Part shown: in pieces, positions 18,747 through 26,302 of the stretch
Layout of the letters: the number at the start of each line of letters is the position of its first letter
How positions within the stretch are numbered: the first letter of the stretch is position 1
Assembly (NCBI GenBank): GCA_963725275.1
Contig: CAVRXS010000001.1
Coordinates: forward strand, 416,650-480,649
DNA from: Bog-756 sp963725275
GTDB taxonomy: Bacteria; Actinomycetota; Acidimicrobiia; Acidimicrobiales; RAAP-2
Direction: 5' to 3'
DNA length: 64,000 bases
Translations under genes and position numbers: made by a program
The notes under the pieces: generated by a model
The model's input: only the letters and a program-made list of their open reading frames with translations
The model's database searches: none
Told to the model about the DNA's origin: nothing

Positions 18747-19704
18747 CGTGCCCCCCGGCGCCGTCCGACTGGCGCTCGTAGGCGGAGACGATGTCCGCCA
18801 CGATCCGGTGGCGGACGACGTCGCGGGCGCCCAGGTGGACGAAGGCGAGGTCGGGCACGCCGCCGAGCACCTGTTCGAGGCCGACCAGACCCGAGCGCCC
18901 TCCCGGAACGTCGATCTGGGTGATGTCACCGGTGACCACCGCCTTCGAGCCGAACCCGATCCGGGTGAGGAACATCTTCATCTGCTCGGGGCTGGTGTTC
19001 TGGGCCTCGTCCAAGATGAGGAACGAGTCGTTGAGGGTGCGGCCCCGCATGAATGCCAGCGGGGCCACCTCGACCGTCCCCTTGTCGATGAGCCGTTGGG
19101 CCCCTTCGGCGTCGAGCAGGTCGTGGAGGGCGTCGTACAGCGGGCGGAGGTACGGATCGACCTTCGCCATCATGTCCCCGGGCAGGAAGCCCAGCCGCTC
19201 GCCCGCCTCGACGGCGGGCCGGGTCAGGATGATCCTGCTGACCTGGCGGGCCTGGAGTGCCTGGACGGCGAGGGCGACGGCCAGGTAGGACTTCCCGGTC
19301 CCCGCCGGTCCGATCCCGAAGGTGACGATGTTGCGGGCGATGGCGTCCGCATAGCGCTTCTGCCCACTCGTCTTCGGGCGCACCGCCCGCCCGCGCGACG
19401 AGCGCAACAGCTCCGAGGTGAGGACTTCGGAGGGTCGGACGTCGTCGTGGAGCATGTCGATTGTCCGGGAGACCTGCACGGCGTCGAGACCCTGGCCCGA
19501 CTCGAGGAGGATGATCAGCTCCTCGAACAGCGCAGCCACCCGGTCCGCGCTCGCTCCCTCGATCGAGATCTCGTTGCCCCGGACCGCGATCCGGACATCG
19601 TCGAACGTCCCCTCGATGAGGCGGAGCAACTCGTCCCGTTGACCGAGGAGTCCGGCCATGAGGTGGTTGCCGGGAACGAGGATCTTGACCGGGGTGCCTG
19701 CCAC
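18736..19704 (-). CDS. phoH: PhoH-family ATPase (PhoH-like, NTPase/RNA-associated)
   Basis: 322 aa. The Walker A motif GPAGTGKS is at residues 132-139. The Walker B-like region DSFLILDEAQNTSPEQMKMFLTRIGFGSK and the sensor TGDITQID complete the P-loop core. The N-terminal 100 residues form a KH-like RNA-binding domain (VRIAVRGNEISIEGA). It probably works with YbeY in rRNA or mRNA processing, as inferred from the conserved gene pair. Confidence 0.94.
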   Translation of the reverse strand: MAGTPVKILVPGNHLMAGLLGQRDELLRLIEGTFDDVRIAVRGNEISIEGASADRVAALFEELIILLESGQGLDAVQVSRTIDMLHDDVRPSEVLTSELLRSSRGRAVRPKTSGQKRYADAIARNIVTFGIGPAGTGKSYLAVALAVQALQARQVSRIILTRPAVEAGERLGFLPGDMMAKVDPYLRPLYDALHDLLDAEGAQRLIDKGTVEVAPLAFMRGRTLNDSFLILDEAQNTSPEQMKMFLTRIGFGSKAVVTGDITQIDVPGGRSGLVGLEQVLGGVPDLAFVHLGARDVVRHRIVADIVSAYERQSDGAGGHDDP

Positions 19705-19779
19705 GTGCGTTCTGCCGACGACCCTACCAGCGGCCCGGGTCGCCGATGCCGGAGCGGCGGCGCAGCGGGCGGGGGCCGA

Positions 19780-20142
19780 TCAGCCGGGGGGCCAGTCGAA
19801 GGACCGACCACCGAGGAGGTGGACGTGGAGGTGGGGCACCGAGTTGAGCGCGTCGGGACCGACGTTGAACACCAACCGGTAGCCGCGATCCTCTCCGCCG
19901 ATCCCCTCCGCGTCGGCCACCGCCCTGGCGGCGAGGAACAGGGCGGTCACGTCCTCGGCGTCGTCAGGTGCGATCGTGGCCGCGTTGACGATGTGGCGGG
20001 TGGGCACCACGAGGACGTGGACCGGCGCGTGGGGATTGATGTCCCGGAACGCAACCGCCCGTTCGTCGCGCCAGACGATGTCGGCCGGAACGTCGCCGGC
20101 CACGATCCCGCAGAACAGGCAGTCGGCCACCCCCGCCGTCAC
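19780..20142 (-). CDS. HIT-family nucleotide hydrolase/transferase
   Basis: 120 aa. The histidine triad HLHVHLLGG is at residues 104-112 with His104, His106 and His108; the CLFCGIVAGDVPADIV start is standard for the Hint/HinT branch. Members hydrolyse AMP-lysine or other adenylated compounds. The GTG start overlaps the stop of the HTH gene upstream (GTGA), so both are read from one mRNA. Confidence 0.93.
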   Translation of the reverse strand: MTAGVADCLFCGIVAGDVPADIVWRDERAVAFRDINPHAPVHVLVVPTRHIVNAATIAPDDAEDVTALFLAARAVADAEGIGGEDRGYRLVFNVGPDALNSVPHLHVHLLGGRSFDWPPG

Positions 20143-20405
20143 TCGACGCCGACCGACGCGCCGTCGGCATCCCCCAGTGCACGGACCGCTCCTTTGACCT
20201 CGGGGTAGAGATGCTCGAGGCTGCCCGGGGAGATTCTGCTGGCCTCGATGAACCCCTCCACGTCGCGCTCCTGGAGCCGGATCACCCGGCCGAACCGGTA
20301 GGCGGCGAGGTCGCCCTCATCGATGAACCGGTAGAGGCTCCGGAGGGTCACCCCGAGGCGTTTTGCCGCCTCCTTGGTGCTCAGCCAGACGATCGGCTCG
20401 CTCAA
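20139..20405 (-). CDS. Excisionase/MerR-type helix-turn-helix DNA-binding protein
   Basis: 88 aa from a TTG start preceded by a G-rich ribosome binding site. The helix-turn-helix (VWLSTKEAAKRLGVTLRSLYRFIDEGDLAAYRFGRVIRLQERDVEGFIE) is the HTH_17 excisionase type found in small actinobacterial regulators such as BldC. It has no integrase next to it, so a phage excisionase role is unlikely. It is adjacent to a BldD-like gene, which suggests a developmental or cell-cycle regulatory role. The orthology to BldC itself is not certain. Confidence 0.82.
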   Translation of the reverse strand: MSEPIVWLSTKEAAKRLGVTLRSLYRFIDEGDLAAYRFGRVIRLQERDVEGFIEASRISPGSLEHLYPEVKGAVRALGDADGASVGVE

Positions 20406-20442
20406 CGGGGTACCCCCCGAGAGGCGGGCGGACCTCCGACCA

Positions 20443-21033
20443 TCAGACGTGTACGAGCAGCCCGAGCTCGTCGAGGCGGGCTCCCATGCTGTCAGGAGTG
20501 ACCCCGAACAGGCAGGCGATGGCTCGCACATCCTCGGACCGGATGGTGATCATCCTGCCGTTGAAGTCCTGACGGTGCACCTGGATCATGCTGAGGAACC
20601 GCCGCAGCAGATCGCGCTCGGGACCGCTCACGGTGTGGAGCTTGGTGAGGTCGATGGCCACCTTGTCCGCCCCCGCACCGGCCTGGATCGCCCGGCGGGC
20701 GGTCAGCGGGGCGGCCTCCTCGCCGCCAACGCTCGTGCCCCACCTGTTGGCGCCCTCGTCAGGGGGGAGCAGCTGGTCGACCGGCACGTCGTAGAGCTTG
20801 GCGAGGCGCTGGAGCCGCGGGACCGAGATGGCCCGCTCGCCCCGTTCGTAGGCGCCGAGCACCGACGCCTTGAACTCCTGCTCGGACATGGCCTCGACGG
20901 CCTGGAGGGAGAGGCGCATCTGCTTGCGCATTGCCCGCAGCCGTGACCCGACCGCACGGGCGTAGGCGATCCGCGCCGCCTCCTCCTGCTCGTCCTCTTC
21001 CAGCACTTCGACTGCCTTGTCAATGACCGACAT
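20443..21033 (-). CDS. bldD: BldD-like transcription regulator with c-di-GMP-binding signature
   Basis: 196 aa. The N-terminal XRE-type HTH (about residues 28-90) has LSLQAVEAMS and VLGAYERGERAISVPRLQRLAKLYDVPVDQLLP, very close to Streptomyces BldD. The C-terminal domain (about 125-196) has DLTKL, QVHRQDFNGR and ITIRSEDVRAI. Arg154-x-Asp156, eight residues, then Arg165-x-x-Asp168 matches the RXD-X8-RXXD motif that binds tetrameric c-di-GMP in BldD. A Gly/Glu/Ala linker separates the domains. The ATG at 21033 has GGAGG eight bases upstream. Tandem repeats in the promoter region carry BldD-box-like cores, suggesting autoregulation. Confidence 0.85.
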   Translation of the reverse strand: MSVIDKAVEVLEEDEQEEAARIAYARAVGSRLRAMRKQMRLSLQAVEAMSEQEFKASVLGAYERGERAISVPRLQRLAKLYDVPVDQLLPPDEGANRWGTSVGGEEAAPLTARRAIQAGAGADKVAIDLTKLHTVSGPERDLLRRFLSMIQVHRQDFNGRMITIRSEDVRAIACLFGVTPDSMGARLDELGLLVHV

Positions 21034-21160
21034 ATCCACGTCCTCCGCTCCCCACCGGTGACCCCCGGTCCGGGGCCGTCGTGCGCTCTCCGGGCACACA
21101 GCCGACCTGCATCACGGAGCGGGGGTGGACCGACACGGCCGGTCCACGGGTGACCCTGCC

Positions 21161-21201
21161 CCTCTGCGTAATTTCCCTGGCCCTCTGAGTAGTTTTCCTC
21201 A
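21161..21201. repeat. 21-bp tandem repeat upstream of the bldD-like gene
   Basis: CCTCTGCGTAATTTCCCT (21161-21178) is followed at a 21-bp step by CCTCTGAGTAGTTTTCCT (21182-21199). On the minus strand each copy contains ACNCAGAGG, which resembles the core of the published BldD box (nTnACnC(A/T)GnGTnAn). The repeats lie 130-170 bp before the bldD-like start codon and could be operator sites. Confidence 0.5.
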
Positions 21202-21276
21202 CGGAGTGTGGTTACGCAAGAGTCTGAACTGCGTCACTCGTCCACCCAGTCTTCCTCACGGAGCGTGGTCACGCAA
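21195..21276. repeat. 25-bp direct repeat pair (57-bp spacing)
   Basis: The sequence TTCCTCACGGAGTGTGGTTA plus CGCAA at 21195-21219 recurs at 21252-21276 with two C/T changes. A weaker partial copy (ATCACGGAGCG) is near 21112. The second copy overlaps the last codons of rsmE. The array sits between rsmE and the bldD-like gene and may be regulatory; no known binding-site family is clearly matched. Confidence 0.55.
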
Positions 21277-22054
21277 CTGTGTTCACCAGCCCGCTGCGAA
21301 TACCGCAGAGGATTGCGCCTGCGACGACCGCCGCTGTCTCCGCCCGGAGCACGGTCGGGCCGAGGCCCACGGCTGCCCCGGAGGCCGATCGTTCAGCCTC
21401 GTCCCAGCCTCCTTCGGGACCCACTGCCAGGACCGGATGGGCGAGGGTCGGAGGGCCGCCGCCGGGGACGGCCAGCACCGGAGGATCCCCGCAGACGGCC
21501 GCGAGGTCGGAGAGCCGGGAGACCGGGGCCACCTCGGGGAGTCGCACCTGCCGGCACTGGGCGGCCGCCTCCTGGGCGACCCGCCGCAGGCGCTCGACCG
21601 CCCGCCGGCCCCGCTCTCCGTCCCAGCGCACCACCGAGCGCGCCGTCTGGAGCGGGACGATCCGGTCGACCCCGAGCTCGGTGAGCTTCTGGACCACCCA
21701 CTCCGGACGGGAGCCCTTGGTCGGGGCGAACGCGACGGTGATCGCGGGACGTGCTCGTGGGGCTTCGACCGCCGGGCCGTCCGGGACCAGCAGCGTCGTG
21801 GGGGCAGTCCCGTCGCGGCCGGTCGACCCCGACATGCGGCAGGGCACCCAGCGCCCGTCCCCGTCGGCGGCGATGACCAGCTCGCCCGGGGCGAGACGCA
21901 GCACGTCGACGAGGTGGTGGCGGTCGGCCTCCTCGAGCTCGGGAGCGGCGGGGTCCGGCACGAAGACCAACGCGGACGCGGCGACCAGCACAGGGTCGGG
22001 AGCCTGCGGGGAACCCACGCCGGATGCGGCCCCGGGCTCCTCCCCCGGCGGCAC
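21269..22054 (-). CDS. rsmE: 16S rRNA (uracil-1498-N3)-methyltransferase RsmE
   Basis: About 261 aa from GTG at 22054, two bases after the dnaJ stop. The N-terminal PUA-like domain (HHLVDVLRLAPGELVIAADGDGRW) is followed by the SPOUT methyltransferase domain: FAPTKGSRPEWVVQKLTELGVDRIVPLQTARSVVRW, then AAAQCRQVRLPEV, VGPEGGWDEAE and the trefoil knot segment VLRAETAAVVAGAIL. Start choice is uncertain because a GTG 54 bp further in is also possible. The dnaJ-rsmE order is common in Gram-positive bacteria. Confidence 0.93.
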   Translation of the reverse strand: MPPGEEPGAASGVGSPQAPDPVLVAASALVFVPDPAAPELEEADRHHLVDVLRLAPGELVIAADGDGRWVPCRMSGSTGRDGTAPTTLLVPDGPAVEAPRARPAITVAFAPTKGSRPEWVVQKLTELGVDRIVPLQTARSVVRWDGERGRRAVERLRRVAQEAAAQCRQVRLPEVAPVSRLSDLAAVCGDPPVLAVPGGGPPTLAHPVLAVGPEGGWDEAERSASGAAVGLGPTVLRAETAAVVAGAILCGIRSGLVNTVA

Positions 22055-22056
22055 GG

Positions 22057-23190
22057 TCAGCCCAGCGCCGAGCGGATCTTGGAGAACAGCCCCTCGCCGT
22101 GCGGCAACTCCCCGAGGACCTCGCCCCGGGCTTCGGCGAGGCCGCGGAGGAGGTCGCGCTGCTGCTCGTCGATGCCGGTCGGGGTGTCGACCCGGACGTG
22201 CACGTAGAGGTCGCCGCGTCCGCGTCCCCGGAGTTTGGGCACCCCGAGCCCCTTCAGGGTGATGACCGCGCCGCCCTGGGTACCGGTCGCGATCGCCAGG
22301 TCCCGCTGGTCGTCGAGGGTGTCGAAGGGGATCGATCCGCCGAGGGCGGCCAGCGTGACCGGTACGTGCACCGTCGCGTGCAGGTCGTCGTCGGACCGCT
22401 GGAAGGCGGCGTCGGCCTCGACGGAGAGGTGCACGAAGAGCGTCCCGTTCGGACCCCCGCGGAAGCCCGCCGGCCCGTGACCGGCCAGGCGGAGGGTCGA
22501 CCCTTCGTCCACCCCGGCCGGGATGTCGACGGTCAGGGTACGCCGCTCGGTGCGGCGGCCCTCGCCACGGCAGTCGGTGCACGGGGTCTCGACGGACTGC
22601 CCGGTCCCCTGGCAGCGGGCGCAGGCCACCGCGGTGATCACCTGGCCGAGGATGGACTGGCGGACCCGGCGCAGCTCACCTGCGCCCTGGCACTCGGGAC
22701 AGCGCACCGCCGAGGTCCCCTGTCGGGCGCCCGAACCCTCACAGGTGTCGCACTGCACGGGCGTGTCGACCTCGACCTGGCGCTGGACCCCGAAGACGGC
22801 CTCCCGGAAGGCGAGGCGGACCACGATCTCCGCGTCCGGGCCCGGTATCGGCCCTGAGCGGCGCCGGCCTCCGCCCGCGGAGCCGCCCATGCCGTTGAAG
22901 AATGCGTCGAACAGGTCGCCGAGCCCGCCGCCGAACGGGTCGCCGGCGCCCGCGGGGCCGTTGCCGAACACCCCGGCGTGACCGAATCGGTCGTACCGGG
23001 CCCGCCGCTCGGGATCCTTGAGGACCTCGTAGGCGAGGCTGATCTCCTTGAACCGCTCGCCCGACTCGGAGCCCTCCTGGTTGGTGTCCGGATGGTGCTC
23101 GCGGGCCTTGGACCGGTAGGCGCGCTTGAGCTCTTCGTCGGTCGCGTCGCGTGGGACCCCGAGGAGTTCGTAGAGATCGGTGTCGCTCAT
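22057..23190 (-). CDS. dnaJ: Chaperone protein DnaJ (Hsp40)
   Basis: 377 aa. The J-domain starts MSDTDLYELLGVPRDATDEELKRAYR with the HPD motif at residues 33-35. A Gly/Phe-rich segment follows. The four zinc-finger repeats are CDTCEGSG, CPECQGAG, CARCQGTG and CTDCRGEG. The C-terminal substrate-binding domains are complete. It stimulates DnaK ATPase; dnaK is not in this window. The ATG overlaps the hrcA stop (ATGA), and the pair is predicted to be repressed by HrcA through the CIRCE site upstream. Confidence 0.97.
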   Translation of the reverse strand: MSDTDLYELLGVPRDATDEELKRAYRSKAREHHPDTNQEGSESGERFKEISLAYEVLKDPERRARYDRFGHAGVFGNGPAGAGDPFGGGLGDLFDAFFNGMGGSAGGGRRRSGPIPGPDAEIVVRLAFREAVFGVQRQVEVDTPVQCDTCEGSGARQGTSAVRCPECQGAGELRRVRQSILGQVITAVACARCQGTGQSVETPCTDCRGEGRRTERRTLTVDIPAGVDEGSTLRLAGHGPAGFRGGPNGTLFVHLSVEADAAFQRSDDDLHATVHVPVTLAALGGSIPFDTLDDQRDLAIATGTQGGAVITLKGLGVPKLRGRGRGDLYVHVRVDTPTGIDEQQRDLLRGLAEARGEVLGELPHGEGLFSKIRSALG

Positions 23191-24281
23191 CGACCGGCCT
23201 CGCCGAGGCGCTCCCCGAGCCGGTCGCCGACCACGCGGGCCGCGGCCAGGGCGAGCGGGTAGTTCATCCGTGTCGGGCCGAGGAGGCCGATCGTGCCGGC
23301 CTCCTCCCCGTCGACCGAAAACGGCATGACGACGATGGCACACGAGGCCAGGGGCTCGACCCCGTGCTCGGTGCCGATGGCCACGGTGAGGCCGGTGTCG
23401 AGGATGTCCCGGAGCAGCGAGACCACGACCAACTGCTGCTCGAGGATGGTCAGGACCGAGCGGACCGTCTCCACCGCGTCGAAGGCGGCGGCCATCCGCG
23501 ACGAGCCACCCACGAAGAGCTGCTCGGCCCCCTCGAGGACTCCGAGACCACGCACCGCCGCGGCGGCGGCGAGCACCACCGTGTCGAGCGTGGCGTCGCC
23601 GCTCGGGGACGGTTCGGCGGGCACCTGGGTCACCGGGAGCCCGAGCGCGTGGGCGGCCAGCCGGACGGCGGCGTCCGCGAGGAGGGCATCGTCGACGTCG
23701 TAGGGGAGCTCGACCGACTGCTTGAGCACGGCACCGTCGGCCAGCACCACCACCAGCAGGGCCAGCCGCGGGCCGAGACCGACCAGCTGGACCGACCGGA
23801 TGGCCGCCGACTCGTGGGAGGGACCCACGACCATGGCGGCGCAGTCGGTGAGGTCGGCGAGGAGCCCCGAGGTGCGCTCGAGCATCTGCTCGATCTCCCC
23901 GTGGGCGTGGTCGAAGAACCTGCGGACCTGCTGGCGACCGCCAGGGTCGAGCGAGCCGGTGCCCACGTGGTCGACGAAGAACCGGTACCCCTTGTCGGTC
24001 GGGATCCGGCCGGCACTGGTGTGGGGCTGGGTCAGGTACCCCTCGCGCTCCAGGCTGGCCATGTCGGAGCGCACCGTGGCGGACGAGACACTCACCCCCG
24101 GCGCATTGACCACGTGCTGGGAGCCGACGGGCTGAGCCGAGCCGATGTACTCGGTGACCACCGCGTTGAGGATGGCCGCCTTCCGGGCGTCCATGTCAGC
24201 GACGGCCTTGCCGCCATCGGTCTCTCCCGCCCCAGCCGGGGCCTTCTCACCTCTGCGATCGTCGACGGTCGGCATCGTCAC
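23187..24281 (-). CDS. hrcA: Heat-inducible transcription repressor HrcA
   Basis: 364 aa from GTG (an internal ATG at 24275 is an alternative start). The N-terminal winged helix is AAILNAVVTEYIGSAQPVGSQHVV followed by VSSATVRSDMASLEREGYLTQPHTSAGRIPTDKGYR, the HrcA DNA-binding hallmark. The GAF-like central domain and the C-terminal end (IGLLGPTRMNYPLALAAARVV) are also conserved. It represses its own operon and other heat-shock genes by binding CIRCE. The first 28 residues are Gly/Glu-rich and atypical. Confidence 0.96.
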   Translation of the reverse strand: MTMPTVDDRRGEKAPAGAGETDGGKAVADMDARKAAILNAVVTEYIGSAQPVGSQHVVNAPGVSVSSATVRSDMASLEREGYLTQPHTSAGRIPTDKGYRFFVDHVGTGSLDPGGRQQVRRFFDHAHGEIEQMLERTSGLLADLTDCAAMVVGPSHESAAIRSVQLVGLGPRLALLVVVLADGAVLKQSVELPYDVDDALLADAAVRLAAHALGLPVTQVPAEPSPSGDATLDTVVLAAAAAVRGLGVLEGAEQLFVGGSSRMAAAFDAVETVRSVLTILEQQLVVVSLLRDILDTGLTVAIGTEHGVEPLASCAIVVMPFSVDGEEAGTIGLLGPTRMNYPLALAAARVVGDRLGERLGEAGR

Positions 24282-24332
24282 TCATTCGTGGCCTGGTCGG
24301 CGGGCGGCTTCCACCCGCAGGCTCGGGCGTCG

Positions 24333-24359
24333 TTGGCACTCCACTCTAGTGAGTGCTGG
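24333..24359. promoter_or_regulatory. CIRCE operator (HrcA binding site)
   Basis: TTGGCACTC (24333-24341), a 9-bp spacer, then GAGTGCTGG (24351-24359). The consensus CIRCE element is TTAGCACTC-N9-GAGTGCTAA, so 15 of 18 arm positions match. It lies about 52 bp upstream of the hrcA start codon. On the minus strand the spacer contains TAGAGT, a possible -10 hexamer, so HrcA binding would cover the promoter. Confidence 0.88.
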
Positions 24360-24395
24360 CCCCGATAGGACTGCCACCCACCCCGAGGCGACCGC

Positions 24396-25055
24396 TCAGG
24401 CCGAGGCGATGAACATGCGTGCGGTCATCGCCGGCCCGAGCGCGATGGTGTCGTCTCCGGTCACCAGGGTGAGCGTCCCGTCCGGAGCACGTGCGCTGAC
24501 GACGGCCGTGGTGCCCGGGGTCAGCCCGTGATCCCCCAGGTAGGAGAGGGATGCGGGCTCGTGCTCGACGCTTTCGGTGATCCGTTCGAGGCGGACCCGC
24601 TCGCCGGGCTGGGCTTCCGCCAGGCGGCGCTGCTCGGGAGCGGTCGGCTCCACGCCGGGGATCGGGTTGCCGTGTGGGCAGGTCGTGGGGTTGCCGAGCA
24701 GCACCACCAGCCGGGCTTCCACGTCGTCGGAGATCACGTGCTCCCACCGCCCGGCCTCGATGTGGGCCTTGTCCCAGTCGAGGCCGATGATGTCGACGAG
24801 GAGCCGCTCGGCGAGCCGGTGCTTGCGGACCACGCCCTCGGCGAGATCCCGACCCGTGGGTGTCATGGTGATCTGGCGCGAGCTCCGGGTGATCAGGTCG
24901 TCGGCCTCGAGCCGGTCGAGCATCTCCGACACCGACGGGGCCGCCTTGCCCAGTCGTTCGGCCAGGCGTGCCTGGATGATCGGGATCCCCTCCTCCTCCA
25001 GGGCGAAGATGGTCTCGAGGTACTCCTCGGCCGGCGGGTGGAAGCGATCGAGCAC
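24396..25055 (-). CDS. DtxR/IdeR-family metal-dependent transcription regulator, variant metal site
   Basis: 219 aa from GTG. The winged-helix domain has EEYLETIFALEEEGIPIIQARLAERLGKAAPSVSEMLDRLEADDL, the dimerisation/metal domain has RKHRLAERLLVDIIGLDWDKAHIEAGRWEHVISDDVEARL, and a C-terminal SH3-like (FeoA) domain is present (SLSYLGDHGLTPG). His79, Glu83, His98, Glu105 and His106 of DtxR are retained. Two site-2 ligands differ: the Met10 position is Glu11 and the Cys102 position is Gly102. It may sense Mn2+ or another metal rather than Fe2+; this is inference. It is transcribed upstream of, and same-strand with, the CIRCE-hrcA region. Confidence 0.9.
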   Translation of the reverse strand: MLDRFHPPAEEYLETIFALEEEGIPIIQARLAERLGKAAPSVSEMLDRLEADDLITRSSRQITMTPTGRDLAEGVVRKHRLAERLLVDIIGLDWDKAHIEAGRWEHVISDDVEARLVVLLGNPTTCPHGNPIPGVEPTAPEQRRLAEAQPGERVRLERITESVEHEPASLSYLGDHGLTPGTTAVVSARAPDGTLTLVTGDDTIALGPAMTARMFIASA

Positions 25056-25107
25056 GTGGCCGATCCTACGACACGCCCCGCCGGCGTCCACCAGTACCGT
25101 GGGGTGG

Positions 25108-25494
25108 GTGCAGATCGGCCAGGAACCGCCCTCGGAGGGCGGGCAGGCGGGCCCCGCTCCTTCGGACGACGAGCAGGAGCTCCCCGCCCCGGGCGACGAC
25201 GCGACCGTGGACGCCACGGAGGCGCCGGAGGGCGCCGGCGATCCGCTCCGGTTCAGCAACTGGATGAAGCGCTCTACGACGGGCGCCGTCCTGAGCGGCA
25301 TCGCCCTCGGTCTGCAGCACGCCCTCGAGCACAAGCGCGAGCAACCGGCCTTCGTGATCGAGGCCCCCGGCGAGCCCGACGAGCCCGAGGGCCCCATCGC
25401 GCTCCACTTCGACCCCGACGATCCGAGCAAGACCGTGGCCGTCATCCGCACCCGGCCGGAGGACCGGGAGACCGGACCCACCGAAGCCGTTTGA
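25108..25494 (+). CDS. Conserved-looking hypothetical protein (128 aa)
   Basis: The reading frame from GTG at 25108 gives a first half rich in Glu, Pro, Ala and Asp, then a short defined segment (RFSNWMKRSTTGAVLSGIALGLQHALE) that could be an amphipathic or membrane-associated helix, and an acidic C-terminus (HFDPDDPSKTVAVIRTRPEDRE). It is divergent from the dtxR-like gene, 52 bp away. The codon choice fits the genome. Function unknown. Confidence 0.6.
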   Translation: MQIGQEPPSEGGQAGPAPSDDEQELPAPGDDATVDATEAPEGAGDPLRFSNWMKRSTTGAVLSGIALGLQHALEHKREQPAFVIEAPGEPDEPEGPIALHFDPDDPSKTVAVIRTRPEDRETGPTEAV

Positions 25495-25549
25495 TCCCCG
25501 CCGCCCGCGCTGACCTCCCGCTGCCGCGTGGAGCCATCGCGCGGAGCGC

Positions 25550-26252
25550 TCAGGCGTTGGAGGGCGCGATCGGCCCGGGGTCGTCTCTCCACGCACCGCC
25601 CGAACGGCCGGCCCAGCGATGGGCGGCCCACCATGCCGAGCCGTCCGCCACCAGCACGATCCCCACTCCCCAGGCCAGTCCGGCCACCGCGTCGGTCGGG
25701 AAGTGCCAGCGGAGCGCCACGACGGCGGCGGTCATGCCGAGCGCGTAGAGCCCCACCACCGAAGCGGCGACGACGCGGAACCGCGCGGGCGTGGCCAGTA
25801 CCACCGCGACACCGAGCGCTGCAGCACCGGCCGTCGACCCCGAGGGGTAGGTGAGAGACCCACCGAGGGTGCGGCCGACCGCCGGCTTGACCACGAGTTC
25901 GCAGAGTACGAGGGCGAGCGGTGGCCCGACCAGGCAGGCCAGGGCGCGCTGGCCGGTCCCGTCGGACGGTCACCGCAGATGCAACGATGGACCCGATGAC
26001 GATGCACCAGGGGTACCGCAGCGCGGTCACAGCAGACACGGCCCGGCTCGTCGTGCCGGGGATGACCTGCTGCAGCCAGATGTCGACCGCGCCCGGGGCG
26101 GGGCGGACGGCCACGTACACGCCACCGACCACGACCGCGGCCAAGAGGACGACCCCGACCAGCAGCTCGCGGCGGCTTGCGAGAGACCGGTCGGCCGGAG
26201 CCTCGCGCCCGGGGACGGTGGGGCCGCCGACCAGGACCCGCGAGCGGTTCAC
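25550..26252 (-). CDS. PAP2-superfamily phosphatase, frameshifted
   Basis: The N-terminal half from GTG at 26252 (VNRSRVLVGGP, then RRELLVGVVLLAAVVVGGVYVAV and AVSAVTALRYPWCIVIGSIV) and the C-terminal half (LALVLCELVVKPAVGRTLGGSLTYPSGSTAG ... LRWHFPTDAVAGLAWGVGIVL) are in different frames joined near 25965. The joined protein has about six membrane helices, typical of undecaprenyl-pyrophosphate or lipid phosphatases. The PAP2 motif 1 (KxxxxxxR) and motif 3 (RxHxxxD) are seen; motif 2 reads PSGS instead of PSGH, so the general-acid histidine may be missing. It is next to glycan genes, which suits lipid-carrier recycling. Confidence 0.75.
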
Positions 26253-26302
26253 CCGGCCGACGCTACCGCCGGGCGCGGCGCCGTGATCGGCACGGGCGCG
26301 TG

